From Strongylocentrotus purpuratus (lineage: Eukaryota; Echinodermata; Echinoidea; Camarodonta; Strongylocentrotidae): a stretch of 64,000 nt of DNA. The position numbers and the translations under genes are program-made. This document shows positions 11,520-25,647 of this stretch, in pieces. How positions within the stretch are numbered: position 1 is the first letter of the stretch; the number at the start of each line of letters is the position of its first letter. The stretch covers positions 20,157,389-20,221,388 of the forward strand of contig NW_022145601.1 in the NCBI RefSeq assembly GCF_000002235.5, given 5' to 3'. The notes under the pieces were generated by a model. It saw only the letters and a list, made by a program, of their open reading frames with translations, had not been told where the DNA came from and ran no database searches.

Positions 11520-13090
11520 AATCCCCTCTTCTCTTCCACTTCTTTTTCCTCCTTTAGATAAAATCATTCCTTTTCCCTTTCCTCCATGCACTCAGAGTTG
11601 GCATAATTGCTTGTTAACTGCGATGGAATAAGAATTCAGTGAGTATCAAGTCTGCAGATTGTAAACCATCTTGATACTTTGTAGTTGATAAGTGACTATG
11701 CCAACTCTGTATGCAGTAATTATTCGGTATAGTTCTTTATAAAAAAAATTATAGTTAGATTCATTGCATAGTGCGGTTATGCCATGAATTATAAGATATT
11801 TCATTCTAACACCACTTTAGCAATTTTAAAAGGAAGACAAAATATTAAGATACACAATGTAGAGGCAATGTTTTTAGTACCCTACCTGTTTTTCATTGAG
11901 GGGTTATTTTGGGGAATTTTCAAATTTGAAATACATTGTAAATGTTGTTGCGAATTTGTTGTGCAAGACTAAGGTTGATGATTTTCTTTCTGTGTTGAAA
12001 ATGCAGTAGAGGAGTACATCTGGAACGTCTTTCAACAGGAATGTAGGAAGGTGATCAACGTTATTTTGTGTAAAATGTAATTACTATGGCAAGACTTGAG
12101 GTTAATTTTGTTTTCGTCGACATACTATGCCTATTTTCATTCAATCTTGATCAGTGGAACTGCTCATTTTCTTCTGATTTTATTAAAAGCCTAAAACGTT
12201 GAGTACTTGGTATCCAACCATTTTGGATTGGATTAAGATGAGTTGCATGTAATTTTTACAATGATTGATAACAAAATTAATAAAATAACTTCTCAACACT
12301 GCTGCCACTTAAGGGTGAGTTTATTTAGCAATGAGTCTTGTAAACTTTCACATCTCAATATCTAAACTATTTTGTAGAATATTTAGCTTTCAGTAGATTT
12401 TAGATTGGGCTGTGTCGGGTACAAGTGTATCATGGGAAGCATCTACTTTTACGATGGAAAAAAGAGTCTGTTTTTAGCACAAACTTTAGAGTTGCTATAG
12501 CATAGGACTAATTTTTAGTGAAACATTCAGAACTTCTGCAATACAAGCTGTCAAAATACTTTGAAGAGCAGAAGAACTTAATATTGAGCCAGTATTTTGC
12601 TCCATTTCTATCTTTTAGCTGTTGAAGTGTTTTAACTTTTTGATTACAGTGTATAGCTGGAATTCTCATGTGAAGCTTCTAGCAAGTGAAAACATTTTCA
12701 CATGGGCTTTTTGTATCAGATTGTCTACTGCAATAAATAAAGATGCAATTTGCATCTCGTTGTGGTATAGAATTTTGTATAAAACCTATGTTTTTACATG
12801 AATAGCAACTAGTATCAACATAAATGAATGAATTATTATGAATGCATCATGTTGAGAGAAAAATAGTGTAGAAATATCGGAGTTTTCTAGTCTACATTTA
12901 TGCAGATGAATTTTGCTATCTAGTGAACTATAGCTGTGGTAAAAGTATGTGGCTTCCCATTTCTGTTTGTACAATCTTATGTAGGGTATATATAGAGTAC
13001 AATGTACATTCAATTTAGCAAGGTCATCATCTAGTTATCATTGAGAATTTTTTGGAATATATTGATTTGTAACACGGTTGAATAAACATA
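11520..13090 (+). other. probable DDOST 3' UTR
   Basis: AT-rich sequence after the DDOST stop without further coding signal. Candidate polyadenylation hexamers are the overlapping AATAAA pair at 12732-12741 and another at 13081-13086. Which is used cannot be told from sequence alone. Confidence 0.45.
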
Positions 13091-13399
13091 AGGCATTCAA
13101 TTTGTTTGCCTTGATGGACAAGTGAGTTGTCCACAAGAATGTTGGAGTGTATTTTGAAGTGCTTCATGTCTGCACAAAAGAAAGTTGACTTATATAAACT
13201 TTTAAAGGACCCAGTATACTATCGGTATAGAGAGAATGTTCAGTTTTGATTGTTAGAGAGAGGGAGAAAGGGAGAGAGATAGAAAGAGTGGGGGAGAGAA
13301 AGAGACAGAGATATAGATGCAGGGGCAAGTTGATTATAAACAAAACTTTCCACATTCCCTTTTCCGTTCTCCATATATTTCTATGCTCAATTTCTCTTT

Positions 13400-14720
13400 T
13401 TCAATATTCAAGGAGGGGGGGGGGGGGGGGAGGGGAGACCTTTACCTAGCTCCTATATGTGCACACAATATTGTTCACACACAGAACAATTTAATAAACA
13501 TCAAAGTACGCCCTACTTTTTAAATGCTGATACTTGTAGATAGGAGCCTATACACTTCATATAGAACAATACTCGATGGCATATCCTGGAATCGATATAG
13601 AGAGGGTGGGGTGGTGGTTTATTTATATCCTTTTCACGCCCTTTCTCCTTTTTTCCTTTTCTTTCTATGCCCTTTTTCGATATTCAATGGGGGGGGGGGG
13701 GGACTTTTCTTTTCGCGCTCTCTTCCCCCTCACCGTTTTGCAATGATCCTGCCCTCTTTTTTGACATGCTAAAAGAGGAGGGGGAGGGGTAATCCACCCC
13801 ACCCCCCCCCCCCCCCCCTCCTGCAGCAACGAGACTGATTATCCTATTTGTTTGGATTTTAATCAATAACATTTGAATTGAATTGAATTGATTTAATTTA
13901 ATTTAATTTTATGGGTGTTTTATTTCAGGAGAAGTTCTAAGGCGAATTTGTTGTGACTATATTAAAACAAAAATAGATAATGTGAAGTGAAGTAGTGTAA
14001 GAGGCATGATAGATTTGCGATGGCAGTAATAGCTTAATGGATAAAACGTGGTCAGTTAAACTACAATATGAAGAGTTAACACGTTGTGGTTATGCAAATC
14101 TATCATTATGCCATAGGCCCTTTCCGTGTTGCTGATAAACCAGGCAACCACATTATGACTAGATTAGTTTACTCCAGATTTCAATTGCCTTTGTTTGTTG
14201 CAGGAAATGGAAGCCAAAAATACCCCGTGAACTAGGAAAACCTGATGATAGTTGATTTACATGACTGCTAAGAAAGCATGCATATGCTTAAAGAGCTTGT
14301 AAACAACCAGGGGGATCGATCGACAGTTTGAGTCCTGTCCGGGGGTGGGGGGGGGGGGGGGGGGGGGCTTCTTTTCTTTCTAATTTTCCTTTAATACATT
14401 GTTCTTTATTTTCTCCCGTCTTCGTCACCCGTTGTGTGCGGGTGTGTATTTGTGTAAGTGGGGGTGGGGGTCAAGGGCTAAGTGATTATAAGCCATTTCC
14501 AGCTCGAAAACTGTTCAGGGAATGGACAACTGCCCTAGTGGCGGATTCCCCTGGGGGAAAAAAAACGTCTAAAAACACGTGCATTTTACCTTCTTCTTTT
14601 AGATGGGCCCCCTCCCCTGGCGCTCAAGGGGGGGGGGGGCGATTTTTCAAATTTTCGAGGCCCCCCCCCCCCCCATAAAAATTAGTGCTCACTACCCCCC
14701 CCCCCCCCCCACATCTATCT
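13400..14720. repeat. cluster of poly-G and poly-C tracts
   Basis: Homopolymer runs stand near 13414, 13690, 13805, 14341, 14628, 14662 and 14695 in otherwise AT-rich sequence. No gene is recognised from 13091 to 15840. Confidence 0.7.
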
Positions 14721-15420
14721 ACATTAAGTATGTATATATCTATCTATTCATTTACCGATTCATTTATTTAGATGGTTGTCCATTTACTCATTTCTTTATT
14801 AAATGATACTTACTTATTTACATGTGTTTATTTAATTGTTTACGAAAGCTGATCAGCAACAAGTAGATAGTAGAAGAAAATCATTGAAATACAGAATTTA
14901 AATTGCTATATCTCCCTCACATCCCCCAAGGAAAAAAATAGAAGAGGAAAACTTGAATGAGTAGATAGGCATATAATCCAAATAGTGTGCTACATCTTAT
15001 TTCACAGTTCCATGTCTTGTGAAATGATCTATGAAATCAACTGGACAGGATGGATGTGGGTTGTATGGTGATCGTACTCGATCGTTGCTTTTGCTTGATT
15101 TCCATGAATTTTATTTCATGCCAACATCGAGATTGGAGAAATCGTTCCAGTTTTCATCATGGAAACATTGATTCGATTATCAACGGATGAGGTGGCATTT
15201 AGGTTTAGAGTGGAAAAAGAAGCATGCATAAACGGGGGACCAATAAATTGTGTGTAATGAACACAGAACTGATGAACTATACATGTATAGCGCCGACTAA
15301 TGCAAAATATAGCCTACAAATACGCCGGTCAAGCCAGGAAATCACTTTGTTGTAATTTTTCCAATCCTCTAGTCATGAACCCCTCCCCCTACGCCCTCCC
15401 CCTTTTCTTCCTGCCCGCTT

Positions 15421-15426
15421 TCTTTC

Positions 15427-15460
<34 letters not shown>

Positions 15461-15617
15461 GCTCTCTCTCTCTCTCCCTCTCTCTATCTCTCTCTCTCAC
15501 TCAATCTTTCTTTCTTTCTTCTAGCTTTCTCTTTGCTCTCTATAACAGTTTAAGATATTGTTATTCAACCACTTTCATATATTAATTTCGTCAATTTTAG
15601 TTATGATATGGCCCTTA

Positions 15618-15649
<32 letters not shown>

Positions 15650-15690
15650 CCACCCTCTCTCTCCCCCTCTCTCTCTCTATCTGTGCCTCT
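15421..15690. repeat. (CT)n microsatellites
   Basis: Two imperfect TC/CT tracts (15421-15510 and 15625-15690) are separated by unique AT-rich DNA. Confidence 0.85.
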
Positions 15691-15906
15691 CTCTCTTCGG
15701 TTTTTATTACCGTATAACTAAAACGTCATCTTTTTCCATTTATCTCGCACTTTAATAACAAAATTGATCGATTATTATAACGATTGCTTTTGTTGTATCT
15801 CCTTCTTTATTCATCCCCGAAAACAAATTGTAATTCTTTCCATGCCAGTCCTAATAATGGGACCCTGATGTTGTCAATGAACTGGGTGACGGTGAATCCT
15901 ATGAAG

Positions 15907-16089
15907 TCACTTCATGATGTAGACTGATCGCCATCCTCCCTTGGACGACCAAGACCAACGCTCTGGATAGGTGTCGAATAAAAATCGATCTCGTTGAAGC
16001 CTGGTCTTGGACCAACGGGACTGGTGATGATGAGTCCAGAGATGTCTAGCCTCATGGACATCGTAAGACCATAATTTTAAGCCCTGCAT
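15907..16089 (-). other. unassigned candidate terminal exon
   Basis: On the minus strand an acceptor-like tactcatgcag precedes a 58-codon frame to a stop. A second frame reads LDISGLIITSPVGPRPGF and then 30 more residues to a stop. Composition is more coding-like than the surroundings, but no domain is recognised and no upstream exon was found. Confidence 0.2.
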
Positions 16090-16974
16090 GAGTAAATATC
16101 TCTAAGGCATCTAATTTATTAACTATGCTGCTTCTTTGCATGACTAAACACAAATGTAGAGTACGTGCTTCCCTAGAAAATGAAATGCTCTGAATTATAA
16201 ATATCACTCGATGCTCTAATATGCATGTTTAACTTGTTCATTTGCATGGTACCAGGTAGTTGTTCTGCTCTTTTGAAAGCGTTGTTCTTTTACAATTCTT
16301 GTCAATAATATCAGTCTTTATCATAGTAATCACGCATGCCTACATAGTGAAATATCATATTTCAAAGACCTCGTATCTTTATCAGCAAGCTCTCCTTCCA
16401 ATTTGGGAGCATTATCATCATGGAACATGCTAAAATATGCATTACCCTAAATCCGAAATTATATTTTCGTTCGCTAGTTGCTTATTGCCAGCAGAGCGAG
16501 AGGGATGCCGTCTCTGTTTCGGGAGGCAAGCCTTACATATAACAAAAAAATGCAATCATAATTCTTGCCCTAAAGAGGTTGAACGCACTATTTGATCTTT
16601 TGCAATAAAAATTTAATTACTATAGTAATGAGATCCCTATATATAGGGCCCTAAAGGGCAACGAACATACATTAATGAACCGATAGTCATTAGGATTGCT
16701 AACGATGTGCTCATGAAGAGACGTGTACTCGACGAACAACTGAATCAATTACGATCAACAGGTTAGCAACCAAAAAACATTTTTTATAAATGACATTTTC
16801 CATAATGGCCCTTAACATTTTTCTCAGCATACAGGCTAGTTCATTATCCATTCCATTCATTTTATCCATGGCAACATGTAGAGCAGACGACACATCGTGA
16901 TCTATTTATCGATCCTGTTCCATTTTGAAGCATATCCGTAATTGCTATTTCTATTGAACGATTCTCTGACCAAG

Positions 16975-17775
16975 GTTGTCTGCAGAGAAATGTTTTTCGT
17001 GCCCTATTTTTAAAGGGCAAGCCTTTTGCAAAAATGTCTCACCTTCGAGAGAAGCAGAGCAATCTGAAAAACCAATCAAAAAAAGTTTGAGCAAAATCGG
17101 ATAACTAATAAGAAAGTTATGAATTCTTAATGACATGAAAAACTTTGAAAACCACTAGACAAATTGGAAACTCACTCATGAGTCTGTGACGTCATTGCCT
17201 CACTATCCACTAATTGTTTTCTTTTTATTGATAATACAAATTTCCCATTTCCCCCGTCAGAATCTTATTTTTTCACATCAGCATCCAAGTTATATTGATA
17301 GTAATATGTTTGTGTGTGGGTGCAGAAGTAAAAAGTGTTTTCAAGGTATGACAAATGTGAATTTTGATAAACTATTGCAATAAAAATTATTATGTATATA
17401 CAATATTCAGCAAATAGAATAAATTCTTCAAAGTTCATAAAAGATTTTGTGAAATGTCACGCATGAAATATCATACAAATCATTTAACCTGGTCAAAGGC
17501 ATGGGGAAATCAAGTTTTTGGGATAAAAAGGGAAATGAATGGAATTAAAATATATAAAGCAATTGATAAATAGTGAGGATATGACGTCACAAACTGAGAA
17601 CCAAAAGGAAATTTGTGTAGTGATTTTCACTATTTCATAGTTTTTTATACTTTTAAAAAATTCATAACTTTCATGTTAGTTATCCGATTTTTATATTAAA
17701 ATTTGTTTTGCTCTATTTATCTAGTTTTTCTGCATCTATTAAAGAGAAATTATTCTGGAGAGGACTAAGTCTTTA
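16975..17775. mobile_element. large inverted-repeat (foldback) element
   Basis: Arms of about 200-250 bp face each other. The left arm carries aaaatcggataactaataag and gacgtcattgcctcactatc; the right arm carries their reverse complements near 17570-17700. Single-arm relatives occur near 25960-26080, 49590-49620 and 56100-56330. Confidence 0.6.
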
Positions 17776-19100
17776 AAGATACTATGTCCCTTTTGCAGCG
17801 AACAGCAAATTCTGTAGAACTTTGCAGGAATTATGCCTATGTCATGTATGTCCTATCTGTAAAATTTAAACGTTATCAATGTCCTAATATTCAAATTATG
17901 CAAGGTAACCTGTTTACTTGCTAGACTTCACTGTCAGACACTATTGAGTGACTGACTGGCCTTTTTCTTCTTTGGTAATAACATACATAAACTGAGCTGT
18001 AAAGGGTGCATGGCATTTGTCTACATCAATAACTCATTTCTTGTAATGGCCAAAATTAAACTGATTGAATCTTTGCGCAGAATAAAATGCACGACCATTC
18101 GGTACAATGGTCTGAAAATCAGACTATTACTTACTGGCTCTATAGCTCCATACCGAAGACGACATCAGTTATCACCCTAAAAAATATGAATTTGTTTTGT
18201 CTTTTAGAAATATGCTACGCACACGATCGCAAAGACTTTATACAAATCAACCTAATTGTATAACCTTGTGTGTCACCTATTAGAATGTGTGAACATAACA
18301 ATTAAATAGACATTAGGCATCCTAAATTGATATAGGCAATACGTTGTGGTGTTGAAATTGCCCAAATACAGTAGGCCTAAGTTGTTTTCTTGGAAATTTT
18401 ACGACCATATTTGAGTGCAAGTTTTATTTATAAGATGTGGGGGCCAAAACGACTTAGCTAGGGGGGGGGGGGGGCGGCGACAGGATTTAAATTCTAATCA
18501 AGATACTGTTTAATACACTCTTGTTTGATTTCGGGGAACCACACCATCAATTTTTTGGCAATAGACAAATTCAAATTATCTTAACAGGACAGTTCAGAGA
18601 TTTATAAGACAGGATCGTTTGTCTATCCACTATATGAAACTAAATTTCTCAAAGGAGTTCCGCAATTCAAGTTTGAGCGTCGATGTATCTTTGAGCGTAC
18701 TTGAATTTGGTATCATTGTAAAGCCTGCATATTTTTATTGACAATGACGTCCCGTTGCAATGATTATGTGATCACGGAATGTGCAGTATATCTGAATATA
18801 GGGCAAAGTCGAAAATGAAATGTTGCAAAACTCATTGTTTAATTGACAACAGTGAATGTTTTTCATTTGTTCGAAGGATGGATTGTGTTTAATGATATTG
18901 AGGCAGTCATGCATGGTGTATTCTCGTATTTTGTTGAGAATGGAACAAGTTTTGAATGATGTGAAGGAGGTTATCCATGAGGAGATTTCCCTTATTGTTC
19001 GGAGGATAGAGTGAGTTTAAATCAACCGGTTAAAATGAGATTATCATTGTGTTTGAAATTCATGAAGATCATTTAAAACACAATTCCTCCTCTTCAAACA
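17776..19100. other. AT-rich intergenic DNA, no gene seen
   Basis: No long coding frame, RNA gene or clear repeat end was found apart from a G run near 18461. Confidence 0.5.
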
Positions 19101-19135
19101 AATGAAGAAAGATATACTGGTATTGAGAAGGGGTA

Positions 19136-19429
19136 CAGAGAGAGAGATGGGGAGGATGTGCGGGTTAGAGGGAGAAAGATAGATAGAGAGAGAGAGAGAG
19201 AGAGAGGGGGGGGAACAAAGAGGATAGAGGGAGAGAGACACAGAGAGGAGAGAAAGAGGGTGAGAGAGAAGTGGGGGAATACCAAGCATGTTACGGGATA
19301 TATAGGGAGAAAGAAGAAGAAGAGAGAGAAAGGGTGAGATAACAAGAAAAAAGAGTAGAAAGACAGGAGAGAGAGGGGAGAGGGAAGAGAGAGAGAGAGA
19401 GGGGGGGGGGGGGGGGGGAGAGAAAAGAG

Positions 19430-19475
<46 letters not shown>
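19136..19475. repeat. (GA)n low-complexity tract
   Basis: Imperfect GA/GGGA repeats include a G run near 19400 and a clean (GA)n block at 19432-19472. Open frames on the minus strand here are simple Ser-Leu artefacts. Confidence 0.88.
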
Positions 19476-19480
<5 letters not shown>

Positions 19481-19703
19481 TTCGTACCTTTCATGACACT
19501 GGTGTAAAGGAAATTGGATGACACTAATTATAGATTAAATTGCGCATTACTGCATCCGAACAGATCAGATCAGTGAGCGCTTACTAGGTGAGCAAAAGAC
19601 CCAGAACGCCGCTCACCATAAAATATCAGGATCAGAGGATAAACACCATCAAATCATTCGGGAGATATTATCTAAGGAGGTTTTCGTTTCTCATTCTTCA
19701 AGG

Positions 19704-19743
19704 ATGTATGAAGTACTGTTGTTATCATGGATACTGGTCGGAG
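19704..19743 (+). CDS. EGF/CNTNAP-like gene, exon 1 (signal peptide)
   Basis: The ATG opens 13 codons of mostly hydrophobic residues and one base of the next codon before a gtattg donor. This start is chosen because it supplies a signal peptide and the exact phase needed by the next exon. The donor is weaker than the others. Confidence 0.65.
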
Positions 19744-22700
19744 GTATTGTTTCAGTTGTTTTTTCTTCTTTTGTTGTTGTTGTTTGTTTAATAATCTTTA
19801 ATTCGTTAATTTGCTTTTCTTTATTTTTTTACTTTCGCGATCTCTCTTCAACTACAGTCGACGAACTTCATAAAGAGCTTTAGTAAAAATTATATTCGTT
19901 TGTACCACACATACTCCGGCGACATTTGCTGCGCGGTCAATTTCGTAAACTAATCGAATTTTACATTTCGATCCTCCACTTTTCTTATTTCTTATTTTAG
20001 AAATTATTGTACAAGTATTAACCTGATCTTAAATAAATTAATCAGCCCCTTATTTTCAGCTCGGGATCCTCGACGGGCGCGTGCCGGGTTGTTGAACATT
20101 GTGTCCAAGTTAACAACAATGGTTGGCATGGTAGCTACCTTGCATGCGCCCGCCGACTAATGTACATGTACTTCGGAGTTGGTCTTTGGTCTTTAGTTAT
20201 TACTTTGTGCACTTTTCCTCCGAGCAGGCAGCAGTGCAGCTGACCCCAATAACCTTCTAAACCTTTTCCTATATGCCATGTACTTTCTCTCTCTTTCCTT
20301 TCGCTCCTAAATCTCTTTTATCTTCCTCTAATTCATCTTCTTCTCTCCCTAGTCTCTTTGTCTCTTCGTATTTGTTTGAAGGAAAGTGAAGCCCTTGGGA
20401 CGGGGGGGGGGGGGGGGTGTCTTTTTGTTTAGTAACTTACCCCGGGGCTACATTCTCCTTTAATCCCCTCTTTCTATTTTCTTCATTATTTCTTCCTTCT
20501 GTCTTCTTCCCTTTATCCTTATGTTCTTTGTAATTTGTATTATATGTACACTGTTGGTCATAAAGGTGGAATAATTATTTTTACCCAAATTATGGAATGA
20601 TTTTGACAATGATTTATTCCTAATAGATCTAAATAATAGTATACATTCTCAGAATGTATTGTTTTGCGTGACTGCTAAAGCATGTTTGTGCTACTTTGCT
20701 AATCAACTAGGGGACCTACGTCCTTAAGTCATTACTGACAGTAATGAGGATTAATGCCTCACAAAAGGGCACATAATATAGCACATTGACACGGTTTTGA
20801 CCATAAGGTCTCACAGTCCCTAGTGGAGGTGCACCACAGGGAACCCGACTTGGGCCCCTTATCCTGGTGTTGAAAAACGATGTTCTTGCTACAACGCCAA
20901 TAGTCAGGAAATGGAATTACGTAGACGACCTGACTATATAGCAGAGAGTCGCAAGATGGGTGATGAAAGCGCAATCTCAACAGCAATAACTGATTTTCAA
21001 TTGTTGTGTGGCGACACTAAACTACGAGTAAATCCAGCAAAGTGCAAAGTGATGCAAATATCATTTTCAAGAGCGGCCATCCCCTCTCCACGCATTGAGA
21101 TGTGTAACAATGTTCTTGAAGAAGTCAATGAGTTTTGGCACCTAAAGAGGGCAATACAGTATGTACCCAATGATAATTCCCCCTCCTCGGCCATCTGCAT
21201 AAAGGATACTAAGGTCATGTAGTGTCGATGGCTGTTACGTCTTTTAGCGATGAGGCGATGTAATTTTCTTTCACAATGTACTTGTCTTTGACTCAGGCAT
21301 TGATCCTATTACAACTGAATCGATCAGCGATTCGTGTCCGCTGTCGATTCCTAGAGTACAATGCGGATCTATCACCAGGAATGGACAGACCATTCAGCTC
21401 ATCCGTAAACTAGTCCCTCTTTATGGGGCCGAGAGGACGACCCAACGAGCCAATATCAATGCAACTTGGAAATGCAACGAACCGGGTGAGTTCTCGACAT
21501 TGAGTCTACTTCAATTTCTTTAACACGATCGTATATGGACTTTAGAAATCATCCTAAAGCTGTTTCAGTAGTCTTTTCCATCGGTGTGTTGGCTCAGTCA
21601 GTAGAGCGTCTGCCTCACAACCGGGAGTTCGTGGGTTCGAACCCCGGCCGCGTCACACCAAAAGACCGTTAAAAGACGGGGTCTGTTGCTACCTTGTTTG
21701 GCACTCAACAATAAGGGATAGAGCAACGTCGATCTGGCGCTGCTCAGTGGCTGCCGGGCTCACGATCAATTGGGCAAAAGAATTTCCATTTTCGGTTTAA
21801 CTTAATATAATTTGGAGTGGACTTTAAAAGATTATTATTATTATTATTATTTTGAAACATGACCTCGTATAAATCCGAACATGATTTCCATGCAATAAAG
21901 GCCTACGATAGGGTATTGAAATTGCCCTTAGGATGATAGGCGGTGCGATCTTTGCGATGGTGTGCTTTTTTATCTTTAAAAATGTAAATCAAATACATTA
22001 GCATTTCACAATGTATTTTCTACATATGATGTTTTGTATAATCCTCCTTTCCCCTCACTTCAATGGCTCATCTTGTATTTCTCAGGGGCGGCGGAGCGTA
22101 TTTCAAAGTGGGGGTGCTCTAGCCCCAAAAAGGTCGCTATTGAAAAAGTGGCGCCTACAAAGGGTTACCACAAAGCGTAAAATTACAATTTTAGACATTG
22201 TACACCCCTGCATGATAATTAAAGGGACATGTTCCCCGTATTCCAGAGGGCGTTCAAGATACGTACCCGCTGGCGGACGGTGCTAGCTGCCTATTGACAC
22301 CAACAGAATACGGCTCTAAAGCTATGGTCAAAAAATCAGAGCAGCGACCGACCGATCAGTAACCGATCGGTCGCTGCTGGAATTAGGCATCGCCCAGCGA
22401 TTAGGTCGGTGCCCGGGCGGCGACCGCCCGGGCACCGAGCGTATTTTGGGCGGCAAGTGAAAAGTGAGCAGGCGCCGCCCAAATTTTAACTCCGCGCTTA
22501 AACTTCAGCGGCGACCGAGCGATGCCCTAAAAACGAGCGGTGCCTGGGCGGCCGCCGCTCGGTGGCCGGCCAGCCGCCGGGCAGAATTAGTTAAAAACTC
22601 GCCGCTCGGCCGCCGAGCAGGCTACTTTTGGGTAATGTGACTATAGCATTAGGCAGATGGCATGTTCCGAATGCCCGCACAATGCCGATTATCGCATACA

Positions 22701-25610
22701 TGTGCCGAAGTAATACCAATCGCAGTTCGGCTCTAAGATTCGGCTGCCGTTTCCTCCCACTTTCGTGACGTCACGATCGGCAGCGATCAGCTAGCTTGGC
22801 GAAGGCAGGCCAGGCCGCGCGTACTTAGATTGACAGCGGTATGCAAATTAGAAGTCGATGTTCGGAACCAAGATGGCGATGACTAGAGCAGCGATAACTA
22901 CACTGGCGGGAACGTGCCCCTTTAATACATTATCAGGGATTATCCTCTTCAATTTGTCCTCTTTGCATGGTCCAATATACTGCTTTGGAACCATACTTTG
23001 CTGTTGTGTGTGCTGGTCTGAATATTCTTTTGCGTGTTTGAGGTCACATTGTGACCGTTTAGTTCTCGTTATAGATGAAATAAGCGGTCCTGACTGGGCT
23101 TTAAAGGCCCACTGCACTACTTGTAGCTACTTGCGCCCTCTATATAACAAACAATGCCTAATCGGTGACCATTGGTCCCCCATGATCCTCTTTTTCTTAT
23201 GTTAACTGAGAGCTGAGTTGATGAGATAACCATCTGTCCAGTGACCTTGCAGGGCAGTCTAATCCTTCCTGTAAACTACGGCAGATAAGCTTTAAGAACA
23301 ATCTTATAATAAAAGAATAATTAGGCTACTAATAATGCGATAAACTATAAATACTAGCAAGTTATGGTGGAAATTTGAGAAATCGGGGGCCCATAATTAT
23401 TAGAGAGGTTGCGGCTATGAAAAATCTGTTGTGTCTAGGGGGGATAAGGAGTGATAACAACATCTTGTCATTAGCACGTATGGATAACATATCTCGTAAT
23501 TTTTAACGGTTCTAGGACAATTACCCCTGGGCAATCATTCCAAGGACAATAACACCCCCGGAAAATGACCACCCGGAGAATCCCCCCCCCCCCCCCGTGG
23601 ACAACTACCCCCGAGGACAATTACCCCCAAGGAAATGTCTTTGATGTTGGCTGCAAAAGGGACATAGTATCTTTAACATTTAGGAAGGTTTTTTTTTTAA
23701 TGCCATGATTATTCTTCAATGCACATTTTGATAGCCAATATAGAGGCGTTTTGTTTTTTTCTGTTTCACGTGAAGGAAAATAGAAACAACATTAAAAAGC
23801 ACATATAATTTGTAGACGCAAGCAATTAATCACGCTTTGAACTTTTCGCTTATGGCTTGATATGGAAAATTGACGTGTGTGTAAATGAATTGAATTTTAA
23901 AAGCATTTCTTCTATCTGAGATCACTTCAGTTAGTGCATTTCACATCAATATTTTATTATTATGGAATTTTTTTTCCAGCTATGAGTCGCACAACGTGCT
24001 AGCACCGCGATGGCATGAGGGGATTAATCTGGGAAACAAATTTAATCTGAACAGAAAAATACTTTTTTGTTGACTCAAATCAAAATCTAACGATTGTTGA
24101 TTATAAAAGAGGGCATCTTTTTAGCATCCAATATATACAAATATTACATTATTTCTACCATGTACTTAATTTCAATATTTTTAATTGCTACAAATACCTT
24201 GTTGATTAAGTCATAGTTTTTGGCATATTTTGATTATTGCGGACAAGACTAATTCAACATCTATTTACACCCACACACCCACACACATTTCTTTTTGAAA
24301 GATACATTTTCTTATTTTCTCTCGAGTCAAATACATATTGTACAAATCACTCTTGAAACTAAACTGGATACATTGTACATCGTTTTGTGTAGGTCTTCAC
24401 GTACATACACACACACGCACACGCACAAACACTCACAACTTTTTTTCACCGAATGGATGAAGGTGAATAAAAAGTGTGTGTGGGTATTTAAAAAAAAAAG
24501 AACAAATAATAGAAGAGAAAATGTAGCATAAATATTATTATTATCATTATCATAATTTTCCTTATCAATAATGCTATCAATATCTTTATGATTATGGTGA
24601 TGATGACGATGATGATTATTGCTATTTTTATCATGATTATAATAACTGTTGTTATAATTTCTACACTGTTGGTCATAATGGTGGAATATTTATTTTTACC
24701 CCAGTTTAGGGAAGGATTTTTAAAAATTATTTATTTCTAATAGATCTAAATAATGGCATACATTCTCAGATTTTATTGAATATTAAATTGCGAGTGTTTG
24801 TTTTGCGTGACTGCTATATCATATGTGTGCTACTATGCTAATCAGCTAGGGAACCTACGTCCTTAAATCATAATTGACAGTAATGAGGATTAATGCCTCA
24901 CAAAAGGGCACTAATATAGCTGATCAGCACGATTTTTATCCTGGGGCCTCACAGTAACGAGGCTATTGCTTAGCCCCTGAATCATGACTGTACGCAGTGT
25001 TTGCTAGGGTACGCGGCCCCTTCCACAAATCCCCCAAAACGAAGAAAATGCAATAAATTGTCAAAAATTCATTGCATTTTCCCCCGACCCCCTACAGGAA
25101 AAATTCCTCTGTGTGGCCATGCCTTGAACCATAATGCATGGCCCTACAGAGGAATTTTTCCTGTAGGGGGCCGGGGGAAAATGCAATGAATTTTGACAAT
25201 TTATTGCATTTTCTTCGTTTTGGGGGATTTGTGGAAGGGGCCGCGTAGTACCCTAGCAAACACTGCGTACAGTCATGATTCAGGGGCTAAGCAGTGGCCT
25301 CGTTACTGTGAGGCCCCAGGATAAAAATCGTATCGATCAGCTATATATTAGTGCCCTTTTGTGAGGCATTAATCCTCATTACTGTCAATTATGACTTAAG
25401 GACGTAGGTCCCTTAGCTGATTAGCATAGTAGCACACATATGATTAAGCAGTCACGCAAAACAAACACTCGCAAATTAATATTCAATAAAATCTGAGAAT
25501 GTATGCCATTATTTAGATCTATTAGAAATAAATAATTTTTAAAAATCCTTCCCTAAACTGGGGTAAAAATAAATATTCCACCATTATGACCAACAGTGTA
25601 TATTATTTTA

Positions 25611-25647
<37 letters not shown>

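Noticed and set aside
19044..19524. Ser-Leu-Pro-rich minus-strand frames
   Set aside because: Low-complexity (GA)n translation.
21583..21660. Functional tRNA-Val gene
   Set aside because: The anticodon stem is mispaired and the sequence continues into a SINE body with an ATT tail.
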